From assembly GCF_023051105.1 (NCBI RefSeq), contig NZ_JALKIL010000017.1, positions 25,339 through 89,338 of the forward strand: a DNA stretch of 64,000 nucleotides. The letters are read 5' to 3'. Positions 46,796 to 58,700 of this stretch are shown one piece after another (the stretch's first letter is position 1; the number at the start of each line of letters is the position of its first letter). The DNA is from Anaerobiospirillum sp. NML120449. Lineage in GTDB: Bacteria; Pseudomonadota; Gammaproteobacteria; Enterobacterales; Succinivibrionaceae. The notes under the pieces are model-generated. The model was not told the origin of the DNA. It worked only from the letters and a program-made list of their open reading frames with translations, and made no database searches. A program made the translations under genes and the position numbers.

Positions 46796-49700
46796 GGTGG
46801 CCTCCCTTATCCTGGCCTGAATTAGTGTTTACTGACTGATGGCCTGTACGGCCCTGGTGCTGCTCCTGGTCCTCTGGCTCGTCCTCAGGGCTGATACCCT
46901 GCAGGTACGACGGCCTGGCTGCAGCTGCGCCTGCTGTGACTGGTGAGGCACCAGCTGAAGCCGATCCTCTGCCATGAACGCCCTGAGCGCTGTGAGCGCT
47001 CTGTGCATTCACGGACGATTGAGCTGCCCCGGCAGCTGCTCGATGTGTTGCCGGGGCTGTTGCCGGGCTGGCTCCCGGGCGCTGTTGCTGCCCCTGACCC
47101 CCGGATAGTGAGATCTGGCCTGCTGAGGCCTGGGCAGAGTTGGTCTGAGCCGTGACATTGGCGACAGCTGAGGCAGAAGCGTCCTGCTCACCAGACAGGC
47201 CTTGCTGTCCTGCCATGGCTGACTGAGCTTCCGCTGACTGAGCCCCCATTTCGGACTGAACGGACATAGCGGACTGAGCTGTCTGAGCGGAATGAGCGTC
47301 CTTAGAATGCTCACTTTCCTGAGCGGCCTTAGCCTCGTGGGCCTGAGGGGCACGGCCATGGTCATAGTATTGAGCACCTGAGTACACAGTCTGGTAATAA
47401 TCCCCTGGTACGCTCTGACCCTGTGCCGCTGCGGCATCCCTGCCATGGCTGTGGCTGGCACTCAGGGCGCTGCCCAGGTCACCCTGGCCGCCCTTGCCTG
47501 CATGGCTGGAGTAGCTGTCCTGGCCACCCGTTGCAGCACTGCCGTGGTAGGCAGCGTCAGACAGATCTTCGTGGTGGGCGCTCATGGCGGCAGTGCTGTA
47601 CTCGTCGTACAGCTGTACTGCTGAACCGTCAGGGTTGAGCATATGCTCAAAGCCCATGCCTGCAGTGGCCTGGGCGTCCCTGGTGTTATGCATATATGCC
47701 GGCATGTGGTCCTGAGGCCTTACTGCCGGAGGTGGGTCAGCTGCCGGGCTCTGACCTGACAGTACTTCCTGCCAGTAAGGACCATACAGGGCAATTAGCT
47801 CATCTTCAGAGGCATAGTGCTGGCCCGGTGGCAGCTGCTTGCGCGGACGACCACGGCTTCTTTTGACCACATTGCCGTTTTCATCAAGGATAACAGGCAG
47901 TACCTTCTTTTCCTGAGGAGGGTACTTGCGTGGGCGGCCACGACCGCGCCTTACCGGCTGCAGGGCCAGATCATCACCAGGGTAGATACCACTGCCCGGG
48001 ACCGCTGAAGCAGCCTGGGCAAATGGTCCTGACAGAGTCGCACCATGAGCACGGTCTGCTCCACCGGCGCCACCAGGGGCATCAGCACTCTCAAAGGCGG
48101 CACCAAAGTAAGGGTCATTACTCAGGGAATGGCTGGTACTTATCCTGATGGCCTTATCACCCACAGGGCGTATGCTGTCATGAGCATAAGCAGGAGCAGA
48201 GCCCTGAACTCCGCTATATGAATACCCCGCATGGCTGCCATAGTCTGTATGGACGTAATGGCCGTCATGGCCGGTACGGCCCACAGCGCTGTCAGGGCCG
48301 GTACGACCAGGATAAACCTTACTGTCATCACGACCGGCACCGGCCTGACGGGCACCGACCGGGCCTGCATAAGCGCCATCAGAGAAGCCGGCACGGCCCA
48401 CAGAGGCGTGCTGCCCGAACGTGCCTGCAGCTGCCTGCCTGCCATGGCTGTATATGCCCTGACCTGCCTTGCTGTTAACTGATCCACCTGCCGGACCTGA
48501 CTGGCCTGCATAATTAGCAGCCCCGCGACCGGCTGCAGCGGCGCCCGCACCTGTAAAGCCAGGAGCAGCGCCCGCACCATAGCCGTAAGCATCCCCTGCA
48601 CCAACACTGCGGGCCGAAGAGCTGCCGGCCGCAGCTGAACCACCTGCATAGCCGCCGACCGCATTGCCGGCACTGCTGTCATTAGCTGAGTCAGGACCTA
48701 ACAGACGGTCAGCCTGAGCAAACCAGCGGGCAATAGCATCACTGCCCTGATAGCTGGTGGCTGCAGAGCTGCTGCTGTCGGCCTTACCTGGGGCTGCTGC
48801 AGTTGATGATGCTGCATCCCTGGATAAGGCATCTGTGCCTGTATCTGTCCGGGCAGCAGCTGCCCCGGCCCCGCCATGGCGGTATGCCTCGTGCCAGGAC
48901 TGCTGACCCTTACCAAAGCCCACGCCCTGATGGTCTGACTCCCTGGCACCGGCACCGTGATGGGCACCAGCCCCTGGGGCACTGCCAGCGGCGCTGTCGG
49001 ACGGGCTCTGGCCATGGTAATTACCTGCAGCGTCTGGTGCGCCACAGGAGCCATAAACGCCAGGGGCAGCATAGTCAGCATGGTCACCATAAGCTGTATG
49101 GGCATTATCAGAGCTGTGGGCGCTATGGCTGCTGTATGCCGAATTATTTGAGCCGTAAGCAGCATAAGGGCGGGCAGAGGCAGCCTCAGCGCCCTCATGT
49201 CCAGCTGCAGCTGTTACGCCCGAGGCATAACCACGGTATGCGTCACCTGCTGATGCTGCAGCACCTGCTGGTGCAGTACCAGAAGTGGCGGCTGAGGACG
49301 GTGCAGCTGTACTGGTGCCCCTGGAGGCGGCTGAACTGTCTGCAGGGATGAGGGTATCAGCAGTGGCCCGGGTGCGGCGGCGGCCGCGTGCCAGGCTGAC
49401 CACAGGTGTGGTGGCAAGGCGACGGCGCTCCTGAATGTCAGCACCGTTAAACTCGAGATCATCAGGCTGCATCCAGGATAAAAAGTCCCATGGATCCATA
49501 GCTGAAGAAGCACTGTCTGCAGCGCCCTGAGCGCCCGGGATAAAAGCCTGAGCACCGTACGCTATTACTGACTGTGCACCAGGACCACTCTCACCGGCAC
49601 GGGCGGCCGGGGAGCCACTGCGCTGACGGCCGCCACCTGCACCCGGGCCAGAGACGGCTGCGCCAGCAGCCCCTGCCGGGCTCTGGCCAGAACCTTCTGT

Positions 49701-52700
49701 AAAACCTGATGGCGCTGTGCCATGAGAGCCGGCAGCACTGACAGCTTTGCCAGTACCGGCTCCACGCCCTGCAAAGGCCGATACAGTACCGCCATCAGAT
49801 CCGGGCAGCCAGCTGTCAAAATCAGCGCTCAGAGATCGGGCTCTTGCAGATCCTGCACTGTTCCTGGCATTGCCTGAGAGCATATTCCAGGTACGCATAT
49901 CATCAAGGGAGCCAAAGTCATCAGCCAGAGCTGAGTAGTCCTCGCTGTCACTGAGCTCAGAGACAGCACTGGTGCTGTGAGAATCAGACAGGAAGTCCGG
50001 GGCTGACTGGTCCACTGAGGAAGGCGAGAATGCAGCGGCAGCGGCGGTGGCAGACTGGTCCCCCTGGGCAAAAAGGTCTGCATCCTGAGCCAGGTCAGCT
50101 GCAGCTGCGATCTCATGGGTATCGAGGCCTGCCGGGGCAGTGCCCTCAGCAGGTACGACTGAAGCGGCTTGTGATTTCAGGTCCTGTGCAGCAGCATCAG
50201 CTGCCGGAGCATGAGAGCCAGCCTGGTCAGACTGGGCGGCCATGGAGTCCGCAGACTGGTGAGTGTTCATACCGCTCTGAGCGGCAGAGACAGCATGGCC
50301 TGCTGAACCTGCTGACATGGCGCCCTCAGCAACGGCTGACAGTACAGCCTGGTCTGACGGGGCAGCGAGGTCAGCCTGGTCATGGGGGCCTGCTGCCGCA
50401 GCTTCCGCTTTGGTGGCTGCAATGGAGGCGTCCTGGCCCAGTGGGTCGGCCATGGAATCTACGGACTGGTGGGTGTTTATACCACTATGGGCGGCAGAGC
50501 CAGCATGGCCTGCTGATTCTGCTGACATGGCACCTTGAGCAGCTGCTGACAGTCCTGCCAGGTCTGATGTGGCAGCCTGGTCAACCCGGACGGCCATGGA
50601 GTCCGCAGACTGGTGAGTGTTCATACCGCTATGGGCGGCAGAGACAGTATGGCCTGCTGATTCAGCTGACAGGGCGCCTTCAGCAGCGGCTGACAGTCCT
50701 GCCACGTCTGATGGGGCAGCATGGTCTGCCAGGTCAGCCTGGGAGGCAATAGAATCTGCGGACTGGTGAGTGTTCATACCGCTCTGGGCGGCAGAAACAG
50801 CATGGCCTGCTGATTCAGCTGACAGGGCGCCCTCAGCGGCGGCAGACAGTCCTGTCAGGTCTGATGGGGCAGTGAGGTCAGCCAGGTCAGACTGGGCGGC
50901 CATGGAATCTACGGACTGGTGGGTGTTCATACCGCTGTGGGCGGCAGCGACAGCATGGCCTGCTGATTCAGCTGACAGGTCTCCCTCAGCAGCAGCTGAC
51001 AGTCCAGCCAGGTATGATGGGGCAGCCTGGTCAACCTGGGCATGGGCGCGTGCTGCAGCAGCATCCGGTGTGGATACTTCAGAGGAGGCGTCCTGGCCCA
51101 GTGGGTCAGCCATGGCATCAGCCGCTGTGTGGCTGTTGAGTGCTGTCTGAGCTGCAGCCGCAGCGGCGGGAGCTGCTGCGTCAGTCTCTGACCTTGAGGC
51201 GTGCGCTGCCGCGCCCTGCCCTGCAGGGCCGGCCTCCGGGCTTAATAAATCCCAGCTGTCGTCCTGGCCGGGGCCTGAGTGTAAGGCTGGGCCATGGGCA
51301 TGGCCAGGGGCGGTATGACTGCCCGGGGGTGTATCGTTACTGGAGCTCAGGTCGAGGTCAAAGTCAAAAGGCTGCAGATGCAGCTGTACCTGAGCTGACA
51401 GGAAATCAAGCTCACGGTAATCAAATGAAGAGTCAGCTCCGGCATGACCAGGCAGGGCTGAGCTCATGGCATCCTGACCATGGGCGGCAGCTGCAGGTTC
51501 GCTGCGGGCCGCTGCGGCAGCAGCTTCTGCTGAGGCCGGCAGGTTTGTCATGGCAGAGTGTACGGCCAGGTCCACAGCCTGGGATGCCCCCTGCAGACTG
51601 TTAGCGCCACCCTTCAGTCCCTTGGTGCCCCCGGCACCTTCAGGGGTAAAAGCCTGTCCACCCTGGGAGCTCACCAGGCTGTGAGGGTCAGGGTAACTGT
51701 CAGCTGAGGCGGCCTTATCAAAGACGAGGTCAGTGCCGGCACTGGAAATACCAGTCGTGGCGCCGGAATGGTCTGCAGCTGCGCCAGGGGCAGCCCCTGA
51801 CACGCTGTCAAAGAACCAGTCCGGCTCCACCCCGGCAAGCTCTCCTGGTGCAGCTGCGCTGCCCTGCAGGAATACAGTATTGTCTGAGTCCATTGAGTCC
51901 GGGGATGCGGTAAAGGCACTGGTGCCAGATGCGGTAAAGGCACTGGTGCCAGCGGCAGCGCTGGAAGTGGCATGGGTCTGAGCGCTCCGGGCTGATGCCT
52001 CAGCTGCGCTACCCAGTATTCCCGATATATGGGCAGATTCAGACTCCCCCATGGCTGTCTGTACCCTGAGGTCAGACTTACCGTGAGCGTAAGCTGTGCC
52101 TGCTGCAGTGCCTGCCTCCCCTGCATGGTCTGCAGCTGCTGCAAAGCCTGCAGAGCCCGAGGCCTGTGCATAAAGGTCCCCAGCCTGACAGTTCAGACCG
52201 CTGTGGACTCTGCCGCTGCGGCTGTTGAGGCAGTGAGCTCCGTGGGAACTGTCAGCTGTGCCATGGGCAGGGGCAGTACCACAGGCGCGGGCGCTGGTCA
52301 GGTCGGCGACAGCGGCCATTGAGCTGCCAGGTGTCGTGTGATCCTGGCCTGCCAGGTCTGCCAGGTCGGTCTGGTCGGACTGGTCTGCCGGGTTGGCCGG
52401 GTCGGAGAAGAAGTCGTACGCGCTGTCCTTATCTGAGTCCTGACTACTGTAATCATAAGACTCAGGGTAATCATCCCAGTCGTCAAAGACATCCATGCCC
52501 GCAAGAGGGCTGGCAGGGCCCTGAGTGCGGTCAGTACCATCAGCAGCGCTGATAAAGTCATAGCCGCTTACTGTACTCAGGCCAGTTCCTGGGGCTGCTG
52601 CGCCCTGACCTGGCGCAGTACTGCCGGTGTGAGCAACCTGGGTGGCTGGCTTAGCAGAGGCCAGGGCATCCCCGGCCTCGTGAGCGTCACTGTGGGCGTG

Positions 52701-55700
52701 GGTAAAGGACTCAGGTGCGCGGGCGCTGGCAGCTGCCGGGGCTGATGATGCGCCAGAGGCAGATGAAGTTGCGCCATGGGCAGGGGCTGATGCGGCAGCG
52801 TTTGATTCTGAGTATGAGCTTGACTTTGAGTCTGAAGCAGCCTGGGCAGCCGCTCCTTCCTGGAAAGAGCTGTGAGCAAAGTCCTGGGTGGCGGCGGCGC
52901 TTTGAGCAGCTGTTGCAGCGGCTGCAGCGGCAGCAGCGGCATCTGCCTCAGCCTGAGCACGCTCACGGGCGGCCTCCTGAGCTGCCTGGGCGGCGGCGCG
53001 CTCGTCCATGCGCTGGGCGGCCTGAGCAAAGAGTTTTTCGAGGCGGGCACGGGCTGAGGCGGCACGGCGCTCGCGTGCAGCCTGCAGGCGTTCCTGGGCC
53101 TGCAGTCGCTGCTGCTCACGGCGGGTCTGACGCTTATGCTCGTGGCTGAGGGCCAGGCGGGCGGCATGCTCCTGACGCTCCACCAGGGTATCCCAGGAGG
53201 TGGAGCTGTAGGTACGGGCCATGGAGCTTAAGGTGGAGCGCAGCACATGCTGGTCTATCCATGGCAGGAAATGCTGGTTGCGCAGTACGCCGGCGGCTGC
53301 CTCCCTGTCAGGGCGTACGCTCAGGGCGGCGCTCAGGCGCCCGTCAATGGCGGTGGCGCGCTCAAATTCAACTGACTGTCTGATGCTGTGAGCAAGGGCA
53401 GCACGGGCAAGGTCTGACTGTACCTGGCTTATGCCCATGGTCATCATGGTACGGGCTGTACCCTGAGCTACAGAGCGGTTATGGCTCTCTATGCCGGCAC
53501 GGCGTGCGGCACTGACGGCTGCCTGGGCACTCATATGCTCATAAGGGCCGCAGCTGATATGGTTACGGGCCTTATTGAGCAGGGCCAGAGCCTGAGCACG
53601 GCTGTGCAGCAGCTGCAGCTGCTCACTGCAGGCAAAGCGATACAGCTGGGGCAGAGCAAGGCGCATACGGGCGGCCATGGTAAGACGTCCTGCCATAAAG
53701 GACTGCTGCATCCAGACTGAGCGTAAAACCTGAATATCCACGCTGCCGTGCAGCGGGCGGTAATCATGGACAGCTGTGGCGGTCATAATGCTCATTAACA
53801 GGGCCTGAGCCGGAGCGGCCGGCTCTTTGTTAACTCTGAGCATATTAAACAGCCAGGAGCGCGAGCGCTCTGAGCTTACTGATGCCTGACCAGAAAAGTC
53901 ACAGTGCAGGGGAGCCACAGGCAGCCAGGACACATGGCTCATGACCACAGGCTGCTCTTTGCAGCTGCGGCGCACCTGGCTGCTGGTAAAGGAGCTGTAA
54001 TGCTCCTTGCCACCAAGGGACAAATTGATACGGCGCACGGCCTGCAGGACCTGCTGCTGCCAGAGCGGCAGCCCGGCCATGCCGCTCACACCGGCACTGG
54101 CACTGGCTGCGGCGGAGGCGGCATCAGCAGCTGGCGCAGAGGCTGCGGCGGAAGCGGCAGATGCAGCTGAGGCGGCTACTGAAGGGGAGGCGGCAGATAC
54201 GGAAGAGAGCTCTGAGCCAGCCGGAGTGGTATGGGCAGAGGCCGTGATTAAGGCGGCAGCATTAGCCGCTGCGCTTCCTGCGGAGGTATTTGCTCCATCG
54301 ACGGAAGATGCAGATACACGGGCAGCGCCGGACTCTGCAGCCATTGTGTGGGCAGCATCAGATGCGGCAGACGCAGCTGTCTCGGCCGGGGTGGAATGGA
54401 TTGAAGCGCGACCTGAAGCGGCAGCAGGAGCTGCTGCGCTGGCTGTAGACGAGGCTGGGGTGGCGGCGCTGGAAGATGCAGACGCACGGGCAGAGCCGGA
54501 TGCAGCAGCGCTTGCCTCACCTGCTGCGCACGAGGACTCTGAGCCCATGCTGCAATCAGCACAGGCACCAGAAGCAGACGCGCCGCCATGGGCAGCATCA
54601 GCTGCTTCCTTACCGTCATGGGCAGCAGCACCAGCTGCTTCCTTACCGTCGAAAGCATCAGGCATGACTGTCAGTACGGTGCTGTGGTCAAGTTCCATAC
54701 CAAGGCAGCGATCCTCATTATCTGTGAGGTCGTCATTAAGCCAGAGGGTTTTGCCCCCACTCCACTGTTGCTCAAGCCAGTCCTCCAGGCCAGACTTGCC
54801 GGCGCTGCTGCGACCGGCGCGGCCATTACGGGCACGACCAGACTCAGCCCCGCCCTTACCTTGGGAGCTGCTCTTTGCCAGGGACGCCTCATTGCTCCTG
54901 TCAGAAACAGTACAGGTACTGCCTGGCAATGGCCAGGCACTGTCGACAAACCAGGCCTGGGCCGCAGCGGCAGCCGGGTCGCAAGACTGGACGTACGGAG
55001 CAGACGGGGCGTGCAGGGCAGAGAGGCTGCTGTTCTTGAAAGTCAGGTGCTGACTGCTCAGGCTCCTCTGGGAGTTCAGGCTGTACTCACCATGCTCTGC
55101 AGTGTGGCTGTTATGGGCGTCATTGCTGCAAACGCCATGGTCGCCATACTGGCTGCTATGGTCGTAGAGAGTGTGCACGCCGTGCAGGGCATGCCCGTCA
55201 GGCTCGCCAGACCTGGAGCTCGGGCTTTTACTAGCCTTCTGGCCGTACTGGTTTTGCTCCCTGCCCTGGGTAAAGTCACCGAAGCCAGTAAGGGCGCCTG
55301 AGGCAGCAGCGCCTGATGGGACTGATACTGAGGTTTCAGTGGCAGCAGCGCCTGATGGGGTCAATACTGAGGTTTCAGTGGCAGCAAGGTAACCTGAGGA
55401 GGTATTGTTCAGGGCAGCTGATGCATGAGCTGAATGGGCAGCTGATGCGCTGGCAGCTTGTGCGTGGACTGCATGGGATTCTCCTGCGTGGGCTGCAGAG
55501 GCCTGGTAAGAGTCATGGGCAGCGCCACTGGCATACAGGCTGGAATGAGCCTGGCTGTACTTGCAGGCGGCAAGCTCAGCTGTAACTGAGCCCGGGTTAA
55601 ACCATGAGGCGCAGACCTGCTCTTCAGGCAGGCGTACTTTTACCAGAGGGTCACGGCCCATTAAGGTACTGTACTCAGCCAGGGTGACGGCATCCATGGC

Positions 55701-58700
55701 CACCAGGCACATATTGTCTGTGCTCAGGTTGCGCAATATCTCAAGGCAGCGCTGAGCAAAGCTCAGGCTGACGCTGGCGTGCTCATACTCCTGCTGCAGG
55801 GCCTGACGGCGCTGCCTGGTGCTCAGGCTGGCTGATTCAGAGGCACAGGATGAGCTGGCAGCTGATGCGGCTGAACTTGAGACTGAGGCTGAGTCTGTGT
55901 CTGTGGCTGAGCCAAAGGATGATGCGGTTGAGGCTGAGCCTGAATCGGTGCCAAAAGCAGATGTGGCGGAGCCTGACGTGGACGAGGCTGAAGCCGGGGC
56001 TGATGCTGTCCTGGCGGTGACGTCAGCTGAAGATGAAGCTTGAGTGCGGGCGCCTGAGGTCTCAGCTGAATCTGCAAAGTCAGCAGAATCAGTCTGGGCG
56101 ATCCTGTCTGAGTTATGGGTGGCACTGTCCGGGGCCGGTTCACTGTCGGCATTGGTCATGGCATCAAGGTGAGCCAGCTCTGCCTGCAGCTGTTCACAGC
56201 GGGCCTGGGCTGAGCTCAGCTGCTCTTTGAGGCGGCGGGCGAGCTGAGCAGGCTCACAGTTGCGCAATACCAGGGTAAGGCTGATACGTGAGGTCAGCCA
56301 CTGACGGGCGTCGCTGTGGGAGCTTATCAGCTCATGACGGGACAGGCTCTCAACAAGGGACTCACGGGCGGCGCTTAAATGGTCAAAGAGCGCAGCCATA
56401 TTGGACTTACAGTGAGGGTCCGAGAGGCTGTCAACTGTATCTGAGCTGATGTCGCACAGCATCATAAGGCCAGAGCGGGCCATGATGGTAAGAGGCACAT
56501 GGTGACTGCCGATAAGTGAGTCTTTGAGCACCATGTCCTCAGGGCACAAATAGCGGCCCAGGGCCAGCTGCAGTTCAAAGGCCTGAACTGAACCCCACCA
56601 GTGATGGCGGGGCATGGCAAGCAGGGCAAGGTCGTCATCATGGACGGCCGGTTTAAAGGCTCTGTATACAGCTGCAAGGTCCATCTGGCGGCGCAGGGCA
56701 AAGTCATGCTCCTCAGGGCGGGCATGAACATATTCCTTTTGTGCTGTGTTTTTGAGCACATTGCGGGTAATACCGCCATAGACAGTTTTCTTTTCCGGTA
56801 CGGTATGGCTGTCCTGAGCTACATAGCCTATGCGGCAGTAAGAGGACAGATAATCACGGCACTGCAGATAGTCACCAAGCAGGGCAGCGGTAAAAGCCGG
56901 GCTGTCACCATACTCCACAGCGGCACTGTTAAGGGCATAGCTGCTCTCCAGGCTGTCCATAAGTGCGGCCGGAGAAACAGGTGCAAGGAAGGCTGAGGCC
57001 GGGGATGCCGGGGATTGTGCAGCCATTGATGCTGGCGCCTTAGATGCCGGGGATGCATGGAAGGCTGAAGCCGGCACAGCCGTGTCAGGACCGGTGAGAC
57101 CGGTTGCGCTGAAAGATGAGGTGGCAGCAGCGGCTGCTGTTGAGCCGGATTCTGAAGTCGTGGCAGTAGAGTCAGCTGCGGAGGCTGCATTAGCATCTGC
57201 ATCTAAGGCTGAAAGGGTTGCAGAGCCAGCAGTGCTGGATGGTGAAGCTGGGACGGTGGCTGCTGAGCCAGATTCTGAGCTCAGGGCAGTATAGTCAGCT
57301 GCGGAGGCGGCATTAGCATCTGAGGATGAAAGGGTTGCATAGCCGGCAGTGCTCATGGATAAGTCGGCATCAGTGGCTGCTGTTGAGCCAGATTCTGAGC
57401 CATGGGCAGTTGAGTCAGCTGCTGAGGCGGCATCTGCATCTGAGGCTGTAAGGTATGAAGGGCTAGCAGTGCTGATGGATAAGTCGGCATCAGTGGCTGC
57501 TGTTGAGCCAGATTCAAAAGCCAGGGCAGTTGAGTCAGCTGCAGAGGCGGCATCTGCATCTGAGGCTGTAAGGGATGAAGAACCAGCAGTGCTGATAGAT
57601 GAGGTGGCAGCAGTGGCTGCTGTTGAGCCTGATTCTGAGGTCAGGGCAGCAGAGTCAGCTGCAGAGGCGGCATTAGCGTCTGAGGCTGTAAGGTATGCAG
57701 GCCCAGCTGTGGTGATAGATGATGTGGCAGCAGGGGCTGCTGTTGAGCCGGATTCAGAAGCCATGGCAGTTGAGTCAGCTGCTAAGGCGGCATCTGCGTC
57801 TGAGGCTGTAAGGTATGCATGCCCAGCTGTGGTGATAGATGAGGTGGCAGCAGGGGCTGCTGTTGAGCCGGATTCAGAAGCCATGGCAGTTGAGTCAGCT
57901 GCTAAGGCGGCATCTGCGTCTGAGGCTGTAAGGTATGAAGGGCCAGCAGTGGTGATAGATGAGATAGCGGCAGTGGCTGCTGCTGCGCTCGACTCAGATG
58001 CACGTGCAGCAGAGTCAGCTGCTGAGGCAGCATCTGCATCTGAGGCTGACAGGCTTGCAGAGGCTGTATGGGTTACAGAGCCGGCAGTTCTGATGGATAA
58101 GTCGGCATCAGTGGCTGCTGCTGGGCTCGATTCAGAGGCATGGGCAGTAGAGTCAGCTGCTGAGGCGGCATGGGCATTTGAGGCTGTAAGGTATGCTGGG
58201 CCAGCCATGCTGGTAGATGAGGCGGCAGCAGGGGCTGCTGTTGAGCCGGATTCTGAAGTCGTGGCAGAAGTGCCATGTGCTGAGGCGGCATTAGCATCCG
58301 AGGCTGAAAGGTATGAAGGGCTGGCAGTGCTGATAGATGAGGTGGCAGCGTTGGCTGCTGCTGGGCTCGATTCAGAGGCACGGGCAGCCGAGCCAGCTGC
58401 TGAGGCGGCATCTGCATCTGAGGCAGTAAGGTATGTAGGCCCAGCTGTGGTGATAGATGAGGTGACAGAAGTGGCTGCGGCTGGGCCGAATTCTGAAGTC
58501 AGGGCAGCACAGTCAGCTGCTGAGGCGGTATCTGCGTCTGAGGATGAAAGGTAAGCAGGGCCAGCCGTGCTGGTAGATGAGGTGGCAGCAGGGGCTGCGG
58601 CTGGGCCGGATTCTGAGGCACGGGCAGCAGAGTCAGCTGCGGAGGCGGCATTAGCATCTGAGGATGAAAGGTATGCAGGGCCAGCCGTGCTGGATGATGA

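Noticed and set aside
54007..55053. 348-codon plus-strand frame opposite the giant gene
   Set aside because: Antisense to Ala/Ser-rich coding; composition mirrors the real gene and there is no start signal.
57349..58554. 401-codon plus-strand frame rich in Ala, Glu and Val
   Set aside because: It is the opposite strand of the 120-bp repeats of the giant gene; repeated GC-rich codons leave it open by chance. No ribosome site.
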